Positions 17,035-26,935 of a DNA stretch of 64,000 bases are shown here, piece after piece. Under the pieces are notes generated by a model, which was not told the origin of the DNA, ran no database searches, and worked only from the letters and a program-made list of their open reading frames with translations. Every line of letters begins with the position of its first letter. The first letter of the stretch is position 1. The DNA is from Roseibium porphyridii (GTDB taxonomy: Bacteria; Pseudomonadota; Alphaproteobacteria; Rhizobiales; Stappiaceae), in assembly GCF_026191725.2 (NCBI RefSeq), contig NZ_CP120863.1, forward strand, positions 3,638,001 through 3,702,000, written 5' to 3'. The position numbers were made by a program, and so were the translations under genes.

Positions 17035-20000
17035 GTGGCGTCTCTTACCTCAAACATAAACATTCTCGGTTATTCTACGCGTCTCCCAGGTGCCAATGAT
17101 TCTGGTGAATTCTGGTCTCTTTTGAAGAATGGCGAATGTGCAGTGAGTTCCGTATCGCCGGAACGCTGGCCGCTGACACGTTTTTCACATCCTTCACAAT
17201 CCACTTCCGGAAAAACGTATACTTGGGCAGCCGGGCAACTTGATGATGTCTGGGGCTTCGACCCATCATTTTTTGGCATTTCCCCACGGGAAGCGGTCCA
17301 AATGGACCCACAGCAAAGATTGCTTCTTCAGTTGGTTTGGGAAGCACTTGAACATGCGAATATGCGTCCGAGCGATCTGGCTGGTTCAAATACCGGGGTT
17401 TATGTAGGCGCATCCTCATTGGATTACCACCATCGTTTTTTGGTGGATCCTGCAATGGCCGACATGCAATTCATGACCGGCAATACGCTGTCCATTGTCT
17501 CAAACCGTATTTCTTACATTTACGATCTTAGGGGCCCAAGCTTCACCGTTGATACAGCTTGTTCCTCCTCCATCGTCGCCTTGCATGAAGCCGTGTCCGC
17601 CATCGAAAGTGGACAGATTGACACCGCTATTGTTTGCGGCGTCAGCCTGCTTCTCAGTCCATTTGCCTTTGTCGGCTTCTCAAGGGCGACAATGCTCTCG
17701 CCGACCGGTCTCTGTCAGGCTTTTGACGCCAACGGCGATGGATATGTGCGTTCGGAAGGTGGCGCAGTACTGGTTTTGCGGGCAGACCGCGCAGGAATAC
17801 CAGAAGGCTCCAAAAGCCACGGAAAATTGCTGGCAACCGGGATTAACGCCGACGGAAGAACAGTAGGTCTGTCGCTGCCCTCTCCCTATGCCCAAGCAGA
17901 TCTGCTTCGGGAGATTTATGACGGTCTGGAAATAGATCCTTCAGAACTTGCCTTTGTCGAAGCGCACGGGACTGGAACGCGAGTTGGTGACCCGGCTGAA
18001 GCAGACGCACTTGGCAAGGTCATTGGCCAAAAACGAAGCGATGTTCTTCCGATCGGCTCGGTGAAAACAAATGTTGGTCACCTTGAGCCCGTGTCTGGCC
18101 TGATAGGCTTGCTGAAATCCGTCATGGCGCTTCGGGAAGACACTTTTCCGAAGTCCCTGCATTTCAACACGCCTAATCCGGATATCCCTTTTGATGAACT
18201 GAACCTGAAGGTCGCCGATCAAGCCGTTTCGCTTGAGCGAAATGGGAAACGCAGACTGGCGGGGATCAATTCCTTCGGCTTTGGCGGTACCAACGCTCAT
18301 GCCATCATTGGTGACCCGGACCCGCTTCCCGTTCTACGGAAAAAGAAATCAAAGCAATCGCTTACGGCTGAAGCCCCACTTGTCGTCAGCGCTCGTTCCA
18401 AGGAAGCGCTTCAAGAGCTGGCCGGTAGGTATCTGGACTTTCTATCAGACGAGCCAAATGAAAGTGTTGCAGACCTGATTTCGACGAGCGCTCACGCCCG
18501 TGATCTACTGTCAGAACGGCTTGTCGTTCTGGGAAAGACGAAGTCGGAAAAAGCGGATGCTCTTCGTGCATTTTCTGAAGACGGAAATGAAAGTGACAAT
18601 CTGATTGCCGGAAGCATCATCAAGCCTGATGCCAAGGTTGGGTTTGTCTTTTCCGGGAATGGTTCACAATGGGCTGGTATGGGCCAAGAGGCCTATCAGG
18701 CAGACATTGCATTCCGGAATTCTTTCGACAAGGTCGACAAGATTTTCATGGGGCTCAGCGGATGGTCCCTTGTCACCACACTCTTTGCAGAAGATCTGGA
18801 AAGCGATCTGGAAAGGTCCGAGGTCGCGCAACCGCTTCTGTTTGCAATTCAGGTTGCCATTGTAGAAGCCTTGCGGGACAGAGGCATTGAGGCCTCGGGC
18901 ACAACCGGTCATTCAGTCGGTGAGGTTGCGGCTGCTTGGTGTGCCGGCGCGCTTGATCTTGAGCAGGCCGTTAAAGTCATTAGAGCCCGATCAAGCGAAC
19001 AGGAGGTTGTCCGCGACCTCGGTTCTATGGGAGCATTGCTGCTTCCAGCGGAAAAAGCTGTTGAAGCCATCAAGGAGAGCGGCTTACCCCGTTTGGAGCT
19101 GGCGGCTGATAACAGTCCTCGCAGTGTCACCATTTCGGGCGATAGTGAGAGCCTTGACGCGTTTGCCAAATTCGCACGGAAAAAGAAATGGGCCATGCGG
19201 AAGCTCAATCTGGCATATCCCTTCCACAGTGCGCTTGTTGACCCGATTGAAAAACCACTATTGGCGGCTCTCAAAGGCCTGAAACCCTCGCACGCCGCTC
19301 TTCCCTTTTATTCGACGGTGACGCCAGAGTTGCCCGACGCCAAGGTGTCGGCCGAGTACTGGTGGAAAAATGTGCGCCAGCCCGTGAAATTTGCAGCTGC
19401 AATTGAAAACATGGCAGCCGACGATTTCTCAGTGTTGGTTGAAATTGGCCCCAAGGCCGTATTGGGCACATATGTGAATGACGTCCTGCGTTCGAAAGGC
19501 AAGAAGGCCAAATTCCTGGAAACGCTGAAGGAGCCATCGAAGAGCTCTGAAGCGAGTGAAGGCAATCCACTTGACCGGATTGCCGCGTCGATCCTTGCAA
19601 ATGGTGGCGTTACCGAACTTGAAAAATATGTGGGGCCGAAACCTGCGCGTTTGCGCCCACTTCCTTCCTACCCCTGGCAAAATTCGGAATATCGGCCAGA
19701 AAACAGTCCTGAGCACATTGATTTTATGTTTGGCCAAAACTGGCCCTTGCTCGGACACAGGCTCCGCAAAGACACTGCGGAATGGTTCAACCATATTGAC
19801 AGCGGCTCTCTTCCCTTCCTTCAGGATCACAAGGTTGAGGACAGTGTTGTGTTTCCCGCGGCCGGTTATATCGAGATGAGCCTTCGCGCGGCTTTGCGCT
19901 GGACGCAGGGCGAAATAATTGAATTGCGAGATTTCGACATTGTTCGTCCTCTGGTGATTGAAGGCGACGAAGTCTGGGAAACGCAAGTCAGAATTTCTCC

Positions 20001-23000
20001 CGACGACAGTGTTGTTGAAATACTGTCAAGGCCAAGGCTCTCCGACAATGACTGGTCCTTGAATGCCCGGGGAACCTTTATCACGCCATCGACTTCGTCC
20101 CGGACACCGTGGCTCAAGACTGGCGAGCAGTCGGTTTCCCAGTTGAGCCATGACGAACTCTACAAGATAACGGAGACCTTCGGCCTGAATTACGGGCCTG
20201 CATTCCGTCGCGCCGACAAAGTCGTAAAGCATAGCGATACAACTGCGACTGTCTCCCTTCTTGGCCAGGATAGCACTGTTGAGCCGCTATCATTTGCTCT
20301 TTGTCCAACTCTTGTCGATGCCGGTTTCCATGGTCTTTTCGCCCTGCTGGACGGTGTTGAAGATATCCCGCAAAATACGTCGTTCCTGCCAATCAGATTG
20401 GGTACGCTTCGGCTTTTGGCGCCGGACACCAGACCGACCACCGTTCGAATTGAAGTCACCAAAGCCTCACCTCGATCAATCGAGGCAAGTTTCGAGTTTC
20501 TCGACGCTGATGGTCTGACTGTCGCTCGTCTGAACAAGTCTCGATTCAAAGCTGTCACACTTGGGCAGGATGTGAGGCCGGATGACCTGGTTTACCGGCA
20601 GATAGCATCCATTCTTCCGGAGAGTGATCGAACATCTCCGCTAGAACAAACGTTCAAGGGAATTGAGGCGCTGGCAGCAGACCTCGGACTTGCAGGTTCT
20701 GATAATGAGGAGCTTGATGACAGCCGAGTGCTGATTGAGGCACTTGGCAGAACGATTGCCCATCAAACTCTCTTCAATAAGTTCGGCACTCGAATTGTCC
20801 GGGTTCCGGATTTGATGGCTTCCGGCGAGTTGCATGAAACCTCGGGTCCGCTTGCTTCCACTTTATTCCTATGGCTGTGCGAAAGCGGCCTTTGCAACGA
20901 AGGTGAAAACGGCTTCGACCTCAAGAACCCTGAAGAATTTCCGTCTTCGGCAGAACTGCTGCAAGCACTGACAGACGGCGGTGGTGAACACATAGCCGAG
21001 GCCGCCCTTCTTGCACGTCTTTGGACAGGACTTGAAACTATCCTATCCGATGGTTTGGAGGACACTGCCAACAAACTCTATTCCTCCAGCCTGTTTGAGG
21101 CCTACAAGGCTTCTTCGCCTGGGAAACGCGCTTTGACCGACGCGCTCCAGAAATGCGCACTGAAATCCGTAGAGACTTGGCCGAAAGACCAAGTGCTTCG
21201 GATTTTGCTTGTTGGTGCAACAAGCGCGCTTGCCGCAAATCTCGACACAGTCCTAGATCCGACACATATGGCCCTGACTGTGACCGATGCGACTTCAGCG
21301 CAAGTCGGGCGCGGTGAACGTCTTTGGCAAGGTTCGTCTGCAACTGAATTTGTCGAGCCAACAGAAGCCGACTTCAAGTTTGACAATTATTTCGACATCA
21401 TACTTTTCGATACGTCTCTTGCAGACATCGAAGCTGAAACGCTTAAACGGTTTGCGAGTTCAGCATTGACCAATGGCCTGATCCTTGCGGCTGAGGCTTT
21501 GCCACACCCATTGATCGATATGATCATGGGTGTTGGAAGTTCCTGGTGGGACGATACGGCAACGGCGGAATTCCCGGTAACCAAGCAACAAAGCGACTGG
21601 ACCAAACCACTGGAAGCCGCAGGTTTCCGATTGGTTGAAAGTGTACCGCTAAAGAGTGCACAAATCGAAGCCGACTTGATTGCCGCTCGTGCGCCTGAGA
21701 GTGTTTCTGATGAGACCACGAACGCCGACTCAGCTGCTTCAAACGCTCAAGAATTACAAAAATCTTACCTGCTACTGACCGATGCAGATGGTACTTCACA
21801 TCGGCTTGCCGAGGGGCTGAAGTCTTGCCTTGAACGCAATGGTCACACGGCAACCCTGTTGGTTCCTGGCGAAGTTACAGAAGAACTTGGTGAGGACATA
21901 TGGAGTGCGGCACTCGACGCAGACAAGCTGAGCACATCCCCCGATGTCGCCTTGAACAAGCTGTTGGCCGATCATCAAGGACGGGTCGTTCATTTATTGG
22001 GCTCATACGCCGACGACACAGATGCACTGAAATCTGTTGACACAAGAGCCTACAGCCTCATGGCTTTACTCAAGGCACTTGGGCCGAATACTGGCGAATT
22101 TACACTTGTTTCTCCGGCCGGTGCTCAGGACATTGCAGGTGGCAAGTCTGCAGTGCCCAGTCAGGCAGGGATCTGGGCATTTGGCCGGGTAGTTATGAAC
22201 GAGTACCCTGATGCCAACTTGAAACTGATCGATGTCTCTCCAGACCTGGAACCGGGTATAGCGGCGGCACGCGTTGCCGACGAAATACTGATCGAGAACT
22301 GCGAGAGAGAAATCGTCCTAAACAGCGAAACTCGATCAGGTATTCGGCTCCTCAGAGGTGGTGTTCTGCCGGAAGCAACTCTTCCGGAAGGTGCTCGACC
22401 GGCAATGATGCTTGATATCCAGAGGCAAGGGTCGCTGGATCAGCTGAAATGGCAAGCCGTTGAACGCAAGCCCTTGCAAGGAAGCGACGTTGAGATTGCG
22501 GTCGACGCCAGCGGATTGAATTTCCGTGACGTGATGTGGGCTCTTGGATTGTTGCCGGAAGAAGCGCTCGAAGATGGCTTTGCGGGGCCTACACTCGGAA
22601 TGGAATGCTGCGGACACGTTGTCGGTTGCGGACCAGACGTGACACGCTTCCAGCCCGGCGACAAAGTTATTACCTTTGCACCTGCTTGTTTTGCAACACA
22701 TGTCACAGTCGCAGAAGCCGGATGCGCCCCCATGCCTCGTACGGTTTCGCCCGAAGAGGCAGCAACAATTCCAGTGACCTTCCTGACTGCATATTATGCA
22801 CTGGTGCATCTTGCTGAATTGTCAAAGGACGACACTGTCCTGATACATGGTGGCGCTGGTGGTGTTGGTCTGGCTGCACTGCAGATCGCAAAGTGGCGCG
22901 GTGCCAAAATTATCGCAACCGCGGGATCTGAAGACAAGCGCAACACTCTGACATTACTTGGCGCAGACGTCGTCCTCGACTCGCGCAGCCTGGCTTTTGT

Positions 23001-24660
23001 CGATGCTGTGATGGAGGAAACACGAGGCGAAGGCGTCGACGTTGTTCTGAATTCTCTCTTCGGCGAAGCGATGGAACGCAGTATAGAAGTGCTGAAGCCG
23101 TTTGGACGTTTCCTGGAGCTTGGAAAACGAGACTATTACAGTAACACGCGTATCGGTCTCCGGCCATTCAGGCAGAATCTGACCTATTTCGGCATAGACG
23201 CCGACCAGCTTCTGACGCGTCAGCCTCAATTGGCAGTCGACCTTTTTGTCAAGTTGGTTGAATTGTTTGAAGATGGCGTTCTAAAACCGCTCCCTCACCG
23301 CGTATTCGAAGCATCAGACGCAGTCGACGCATTTCGTCTTATGCAACAGGCCGGGCATATCGGAAAAATTGTGATCCGTCCGCCGCAGGTTCCAGAGGCA
23401 GTCGCCACCCAATCTGTCGTCGAGTTCGATGGCGACGCTGTTTACGTCATTGCCGGGGGCTTCGGTGGCTTTGGTGCAGCTCTCTTGCATCGGCTTGCCG
23501 ATCATGGTGCCAGAAATCTCGCTGTCCTAAGCCGACGTGGCGCGACCAGTGACGAAGCTAAGGCCGTCATTCGTGAACTTGAGGAACGCAAGGTTTCCAT
23601 TGACGGCATCTCATGCGACATCACCGATGAAGACGCTGTAAGAACTGCTCTCAGAGAAATCCGGGCTCGTGGAAAACAGATCAAAGGCGTCTTCCACACT
23701 GCGATGGTACTCAACGACGTCTTGCTCGCTAACATGGATCATGACGGTCTGACAAGCGTTCTTGCACCCAAGATTCGCGGCGCAGAGCTTCTGGACCGAT
23801 TTACTGAAGACGATCCACTTGACCATTTCGTGCTGTATTCGTCTGCTACTACGCTTGTCGGAAATCCAGGACAGGCAAATTACGTTGCTGCGAACGGGTA
23901 TCTGGAAGGCTTGGCACGCCGGAGGCGTGCAGAGGGCAAGCCTGGGCTGGCGGTTGCCTGGGGTGCAATCTCCGACGCTGGGTATTTGGCTCGAAATGAA
24001 GACGTCAACGAGATGCTGTCTCGCAAGCTGGGTCGTCATGCATTGACTGCCAAGGAGGCGCTTGACGGTCTTATGTCGCTACTTGCGCAGTCCGCAACCC
24101 ATGACGTCTCACAGGCTTCCGTCGGTTTTGCGCGGATCGACTGGCAAGCTGCCCGCAAAGACCTAACGCTGGTTGGAACACCACTGGTCAGCCTGTTGGG
24201 ACTTGGCGACGAAGACGACGCCGGCGCAGATGGGATGGTTGATCTGGCAGCAATGCTTGAAGGCATGGATCAAGTTACAGCCGCACAAACTGTCGCCAAG
24301 TTGCTAGCTGCCGAAATCGGTAAGATCTTGAGGATTGCACCTGAGGAAATTGATCCGCACAAGCCTTTGTCTGATATTGGCATGGATTCCTTGATGGCTC
24401 TGGAGCTGCGCATGAGCGCCGAACGGCAGTTGGGTATCGATATACCGCTTATGTCTCTTGCGAACGGAGCTACACTCATCGATCTTTCTGGTCGGGTCGC
24501 CAACCGTGTGCTCGGCGAAGAAAATGCAACAGGCATCTCCGACGAGACACAACAACTTGCAAGCTTGCATATGGACGACGAACGGCCGGAAACAGAAGAT
24601 CTTTCAGACGTTGCAGCAGAAGTTGAAAACAAAAGCCGGGAACTTGGTTCTTTCCTGTAA
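17035..24660 (+). CDS. rkpA: RkpA-type iterative fatty-acid/polyketide synthase
   Basis: One protein of 2541 residues starting with GTG. Domains in order: ketosynthase 8-430 (C176 in VDTACSSS, H311 in EAHGTGT, H349 in KTNVGH); acyltransferase about 535-850 (S627 in GHSVGE; YPFH resembles the malonyl-type motif); dehydratase about 905-1190 (H932, D1095); a degenerate methyltransferase-like region about 1230-1570; a structural ketoreductase half about 1575-1790; enoylreductase about 1790-2115 (HGGAGGVGLAALQIA); ketoreductase about 2130-2320 (S2270, Y2283); acyl carrier S2452 (GMDSL). No thioesterase is present. A fully reducing set on one chain predicts a saturated long acyl chain. The architecture and the following oxoamine synthase gene match rkpA-rkpG of Sinorhizobium, needed for capsular K-antigen, where the product is thought to be a special lipid. 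The acyl length is unknown. Confidence 0.85.
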   Translation: MASLTSNINILGYSTRLPGANDSGEFWSLLKNGECAVSSVSPERWPLTRFSHPSQSTSGKTYTWAAGQLDDVWGFDPSFFGISPREAVQMDPQQRLLLQLVWEALEHANMRPSDLAGSNTGVYVGASSLDYHHRFLVDPAMADMQFMTGNTLSIVSNRISYIYDLRGPSFTVDTACSSSIVALHEAVSAIESGQIDTAIVCGVSLLLSPFAFVGFSRATMLSPTGLCQAFDANGDGYVRSEGGAVLVLRADRAGIPEGSKSHGKLLATGINADGRTVGLSLPSPYAQADLLREIYDGLEIDPSELAFVEAHGTGTRVGDPAEADALGKVIGQKRSDVLPIGSVKTNVGHLEPVSGLIGLLKSVMALREDTFPKSLHFNTPNPDIPFDELNLKVADQAVSLERNGKRRLAGINSFGFGGTNAHAIIGDPDPLPVLRKKKSKQSLTAEAPLVVSARSKEALQELAGRYLDFLSDEPNESVADLISTSAHARDLLSERLVVLGKTKSEKADALRAFSEDGNESDNLIAGSIIKPDAKVGFVFSGNGSQWAGMGQEAYQADIAFRNSFDKVDKIFMGLSGWSLVTTLFAEDLESDLERSEVAQPLLFAIQVAIVEALRDRGIEASGTTGHSVGEVAAAWCAGALDLEQAVKVIRARSSEQEVVRDLGSMGALLLPAEKAVEAIKESGLPRLELAADNSPRSVTISGDSESLDAFAKFARKKKWAMRKLNLAYPFHSALVDPIEKPLLAALKGLKPSHAALPFYSTVTPELPDAKVSAEYWWKNVRQPVKFAAAIENMAADDFSVLVEIGPKAVLGTYVNDVLRSKGKKAKFLETLKEPSKSSEASEGNPLDRIAASILANGGVTELEKYVGPKPARLRPLPSYPWQNSEYRPENSPEHIDFMFGQNWPLLGHRLRKDTAEWFNHIDSGSLPFLQDHKVEDSVVFPAAGYIEMSLRAALRWTQGEIIELRDFDIVRPLVIEGDEVWETQVRISPDDSVVEILSRPRLSDNDWSLNARGTFITPSTSSRTPWLKTGEQSVSQLSHDELYKITETFGLNYGPAFRRADKVVKHSDTTATVSLLGQDSTVEPLSFALCPTLVDAGFHGLFALLDGVEDIPQNTSFLPIRLGTLRLLAPDTRPTTVRIEVTKASPRSIEASFEFLDADGLTVARLNKSRFKAVTLGQDVRPDDLVYRQIASILPESDRTSPLEQTFKGIEALAADLGLAGSDNEELDDSRVLIEALGRTIAHQTLFNKFGTRIVRVPDLMASGELHETSGPLASTLFLWLCESGLCNEGENGFDLKNPEEFPSSAELLQALTDGGGEHIAEAALLARLWTGLETILSDGLEDTANKLYSSSLFEAYKASSPGKRALTDALQKCALKSVETWPKDQVLRILLVGATSALAANLDTVLDPTHMALTVTDATSAQVGRGERLWQGSSATEFVEPTEADFKFDNYFDIILFDTSLADIEAETLKRFASSALTNGLILAAEALPHPLIDMIMGVGSSWWDDTATAEFPVTKQQSDWTKPLEAAGFRLVESVPLKSAQIEADLIAARAPESVSDETTNADSAASNAQELQKSYLLLTDADGTSHRLAEGLKSCLERNGHTATLLVPGEVTEELGEDIWSAALDADKLSTSPDVALNKLLADHQGRVVHLLGSYADDTDALKSVDTRAYSLMALLKALGPNTGEFTLVSPAGAQDIAGGKSAVPSQAGIWAFGRVVMNEYPDANLKLIDVSPDLEPGIAAARVADEILIENCEREIVLNSETRSGIRLLRGGVLPEATLPEGARPAMMLDIQRQGSLDQLKWQAVERKPLQGSDVEIAVDASGLNFRDVMWALGLLPEEALEDGFAGPTLGMECCGHVVGCGPDVTRFQPGDKVITFAPACFATHVTVAEAGCAPMPRTVSPEEAATIPVTFLTAYYALVHLAELSKDDTVLIHGGAGGVGLAALQIAKWRGAKIIATAGSEDKRNTLTLLGADVVLDSRSLAFVDAVMEETRGEGVDVVLNSLFGEAMERSIEVLKPFGRFLELGKRDYYSNTRIGLRPFRQNLTYFGIDADQLLTRQPQLAVDLFVKLVELFEDGVLKPLPHRVFEASDAVDAFRLMQQAGHIGKIVIRPPQVPEAVATQSVVEFDGDAVYVIAGGFGGFGAALLHRLADHGARNLAVLSRRGATSDEAKAVIRELEERKVSIDGISCDITDEDAVRTALREIRARGKQIKGVFHTAMVLNDVLLANMDHDGLTSVLAPKIRGAELLDRFTEDDPLDHFVLYSSATTLVGNPGQANYVAANGYLEGLARRRRAEGKPGLAVAWGAISDAGYLARNEDVNEMLSRKLGRHALTAKEALDGLMSLLAQSATHDVSQASVGFARIDWQAARKDLTLVGTPLVSLLGLGDEDDAGADGMVDLAAMLEGMDQVTAAQTVAKLLAAEIGKILRIAPEEIDPHKPLSDIGMDSLMALELRMSAERQLGIDIPLMSLANGATLIDLSGRVANRVLGEENATGISDETQQLASLHMDDERPETEDLSDVAAEVENKSRELGSFL

Positions 24661-24684
24661 CCGGCAACATAAAGGAATACCGGA

Positions 24685-26043
24685 ATGGGCGCAGACGATC
24701 GCGCCAAGCTGATGGACAGCTTGAAAGCAAACCGACGCTCCACAAGGGGGCGCGCCTCAGATGCCCCTGCCCGCAAAAAACCGGCGGCGCCGAAGCGCAA
24801 GGTTTACGACTTTAAGGAACTTCCGCAAATCAAGCAGCTGCAGATGCACAAGGCCGCTGCTGACATGATGGGTATTGAAAACCCGTTTTTCAGGCCCCAC
24901 GACGGATTGGCATCTGGCACGAGCGTAATTGAAGGCAGCAACTATGATAATTTTGCATCCTACAATTACATTGGCTTGAACGGTCATCCAAAAGTGAATG
25001 CGGCCGCCACAGCTGCAGTCGAACACTTTGGAACAAGTGTTTCGGCCAGCCGGATTGTTGCTGGCGAGCGACCATTCCATGCGGAACTCGAAGCCATTCT
25101 TGCACGCATTCACGGTGTTGAGTCTTCGGTGGTCATGGTGTCGGGCCATGCAACAAATGTAACTACGATCGGTCACCTGATGCACAAAGGAGATCTGATT
25201 TTGACAGATTCCTTCGTGCACAACTCGATTGCCGAAGGCGCCAGGCTCTCCGGCGCCACACGCATGAATTTCCCGCATGACAACCTCGATGCATTGGAAA
25301 AGCTCTTAGCTGACCACAGGCACAAATTCGACAAAGTGCTGGTGATCGTCGAAGGCCTTTATTCAATGGATGGAGACTTTCCGGATCTCAAGCGCGTGAT
25401 TGCGCTCAAACAGGCTTACGATGCCTGGCTAATGGTTGACGAAGCCCATTCTATCGGTGTGTTGGGAAAAACTGGCAGAGGCATTTCTGAACATTTCGAC
25501 ATCGACCCGAATGAAGTTGAAATATGGATGGGAACGCTTAGCAAGACATTTTCGTCATGCGGAGGCTACATTGCTGGCTCGAAAGTCCTTTGCGACTACT
25601 TGAAAGTCTCAGCACCCGGATTTGTTTTTTCAGTCGGAATGTCCGCGGCATTGGCTGGAGCGGCCATTGCGTCAGCTGAACTGATGCTTCAGGAGCCGGA
25701 GCGCGTAACAAAACTTCAAAAAAACGGGGCACTGTTCTTAAAGCTAGCAAAAGAAGCGAACCTCAACACAGGACCCAGTGCCGGCTATGCTGTGGTGCCT
25801 GTCATTGTCGGCGATTCTGCGAGCGCAGCAACACTGTCAAACAGATTGCTAGCAAGGGGAATAAACGCACTACCGATCATCTTCCCAGCAGTTCCAGAGA
25901 AGTCAGCGCGCATTCGCTTTTTCATTACTAGTGAACACACTCCAGAACAAATCGAGCGGGCAGTTCAAGCAACTGTCGAAGAACTTGACGCCATGCGTTC
26001 AGATGGCACCGCTGTCGACAGACTCATCAAGGCTGCCAGATAA
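24685..26043 (+). CDS. rkpG: RkpG-type alpha-oxoamine synthase
   Basis: A PLP enzyme of 452 residues in the family of 8-amino-7-oxononanoate synthase, 2-amino-3-ketobutyrate ligase and serine palmitoyltransferase, which join an acyl thioester to an amino acid with loss of CO2. The Schiff-base lysine is K287 in GTLSKTF, and D252 of MVDEAHS would hold the PLP ring. An extra basic N-terminus of about 40 residues precedes the fold. AAGGAAT lies before the ATG, 24 bases after rkpA, so the two are one operon. It would release the chain from the RkpA carrier domain as an amino-ketone. In Sinorhizobium this protein was described as an acyltransferase for the capsule lipid. The amino acid partner cannot be read from sequence. 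Confidence 0.85.
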   Translation: MGADDRAKLMDSLKANRRSTRGRASDAPARKKPAAPKRKVYDFKELPQIKQLQMHKAAADMMGIENPFFRPHDGLASGTSVIEGSNYDNFASYNYIGLNGHPKVNAAATAAVEHFGTSVSASRIVAGERPFHAELEAILARIHGVESSVVMVSGHATNVTTIGHLMHKGDLILTDSFVHNSIAEGARLSGATRMNFPHDNLDALEKLLADHRHKFDKVLVIVEGLYSMDGDFPDLKRVIALKQAYDAWLMVDEAHSIGVLGKTGRGISEHFDIDPNEVEIWMGTLSKTFSSCGGYIAGSKVLCDYLKVSAPGFVFSVGMSAALAGAAIASAELMLQEPERVTKLQKNGALFLKLAKEANLNTGPSAGYAVVPVIVGDSASAATLSNRLLARGINALPIIFPAVPEKSARIRFFITSEHTPEQIERAVQATVEELDAMRSDGTAVDRLIKAAR

Positions 26044-26084
26044 AAGATAGAGCCATCTAAAACTGCGCAGCACTCAATAAACTT

Positions 26085-26112
26085 AGGGCTCGCTTACTAA
26101 GAGCCCTTTTTA
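26085..26112 (+). terminator. Terminator of rkpA-rkpG, overlapping the 3' end of rkpH
   Basis: AGGGCTC (26085-26091) pairs with GAGCCCT (26101-26107), loop of nine bases, then a T run to 26112. The stop codon of the convergent rkpH gene (26097-26099 on the minus strand) lies within the loop, so the signal is inside both transcripts. Confidence 0.75.
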
Positions 26113-26906
26113 TTGAGATATCTTGGGTCCTGTTCAATATCAGCCTCAAAACCGCCGAGGAATAAGTCACCGATCTTTGCCGGCAACAGGTTCTGCAAGC
26201 GGATTGCCATCGCCAGAATGAAGGGAAAAGCGTAAAATGCTTGTTGTCGATTTATGGCACGCCGCATATGTCGAGCCGCCTTTTCGGCTGATATTTCAAA
26301 TGGCTTCGCCCCTTTGTGACGCTCAGACATCGGTGAAGTCACAAATCCTGGACAGATAATCGTCACAGCAACACCAAATGGCTTCAACCAACCGCGCAGC
26401 GCATGGCCGTATGCAATGACCGCCGCCTTGGTTGCGCTATAGGAAGGCATGTCCGGCAGTGCGCGCATACCTGCCAGCGATGACATCAGCACAATCTGGC
26501 CTTTTCCACGCTTCTGCAGCGCGCCAACTGCCCCAGTTACAGTGTTTACAACTCCCTTGTAGTTCACGTCGATTTGCCGATCGCTATCCTGGTCACTTTC
26601 TCTCGTTCTGTTGGGACCAAGGCCTGCAGTCACGCCTGCGTTTGCGATGACGAGATCGATTGGATGACGCCCATCAAGGTCATGCAAAAATTCATGTATT
26701 TCTTGACGATCGCGAATATCGATCGCTGCAATTTCACCATCCGAGCCGAGTGCGCGTATCTCTTGCAATAAGGGATGCAAGCGCGCTTCATCCCTTGCGA
26801 TTAGAGCGAAATAGACGTTTTCCTTCGCGAATTCACGTGCAAGCGCTTGCCCTATACCGCCACTTGCACCCGTCAAAACGATGACCCTGGTATCCCTTAT
26901 TGTCAT
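26097..26906 (-). CDS. rkpH: RkpH-type short-chain dehydrogenase
   Basis: A protein of 269 residues with the classical SDR layout: cofactor loop TGASGGIGQAL near residue 13, NAG motif in VIANAGVTAG, catalytic Ser in LMSSLAG, and YSATKAAV with the Tyr-x-x-x-Lys pair. A C-terminal hydrophobic stretch (FPFILAMAIRLQNLLP) may touch the membrane. In serine palmitoyltransferase and sulfonolipid pathways an SDR reduces the 3-keto group made by the oxoamine synthase, and rkpH of Sinorhizobium lies beside rkpA and rkpG, so I infer it reduces the RkpG product. It is last in the minus-strand operon, 29 bases after the KpsC-like gene. GAGAGG precedes the ATG. Confidence 0.8.
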   Translation of the reverse strand: MTIRDTRVIVLTGASGGIGQALAREFAKENVYFALIARDEARLHPLLQEIRALGSDGEIAAIDIRDRQEIHEFLHDLDGRHPIDLVIANAGVTAGLGPNRTRESDQDSDRQIDVNYKGVVNTVTGAVGALQKRGKGQIVLMSSLAGMRALPDMPSYSATKAAVIAYGHALRGWLKPFGVAVTIICPGFVTSPMSERHKGAKPFEISAEKAARHMRRAINRQQAFYAFPFILAMAIRLQNLLPAKIGDLFLGGFEADIEQDPRYLNKKGS

Positions 26907-26935
26907 GCTTCAAAGTCCTCTCGGGATTGCGACGC

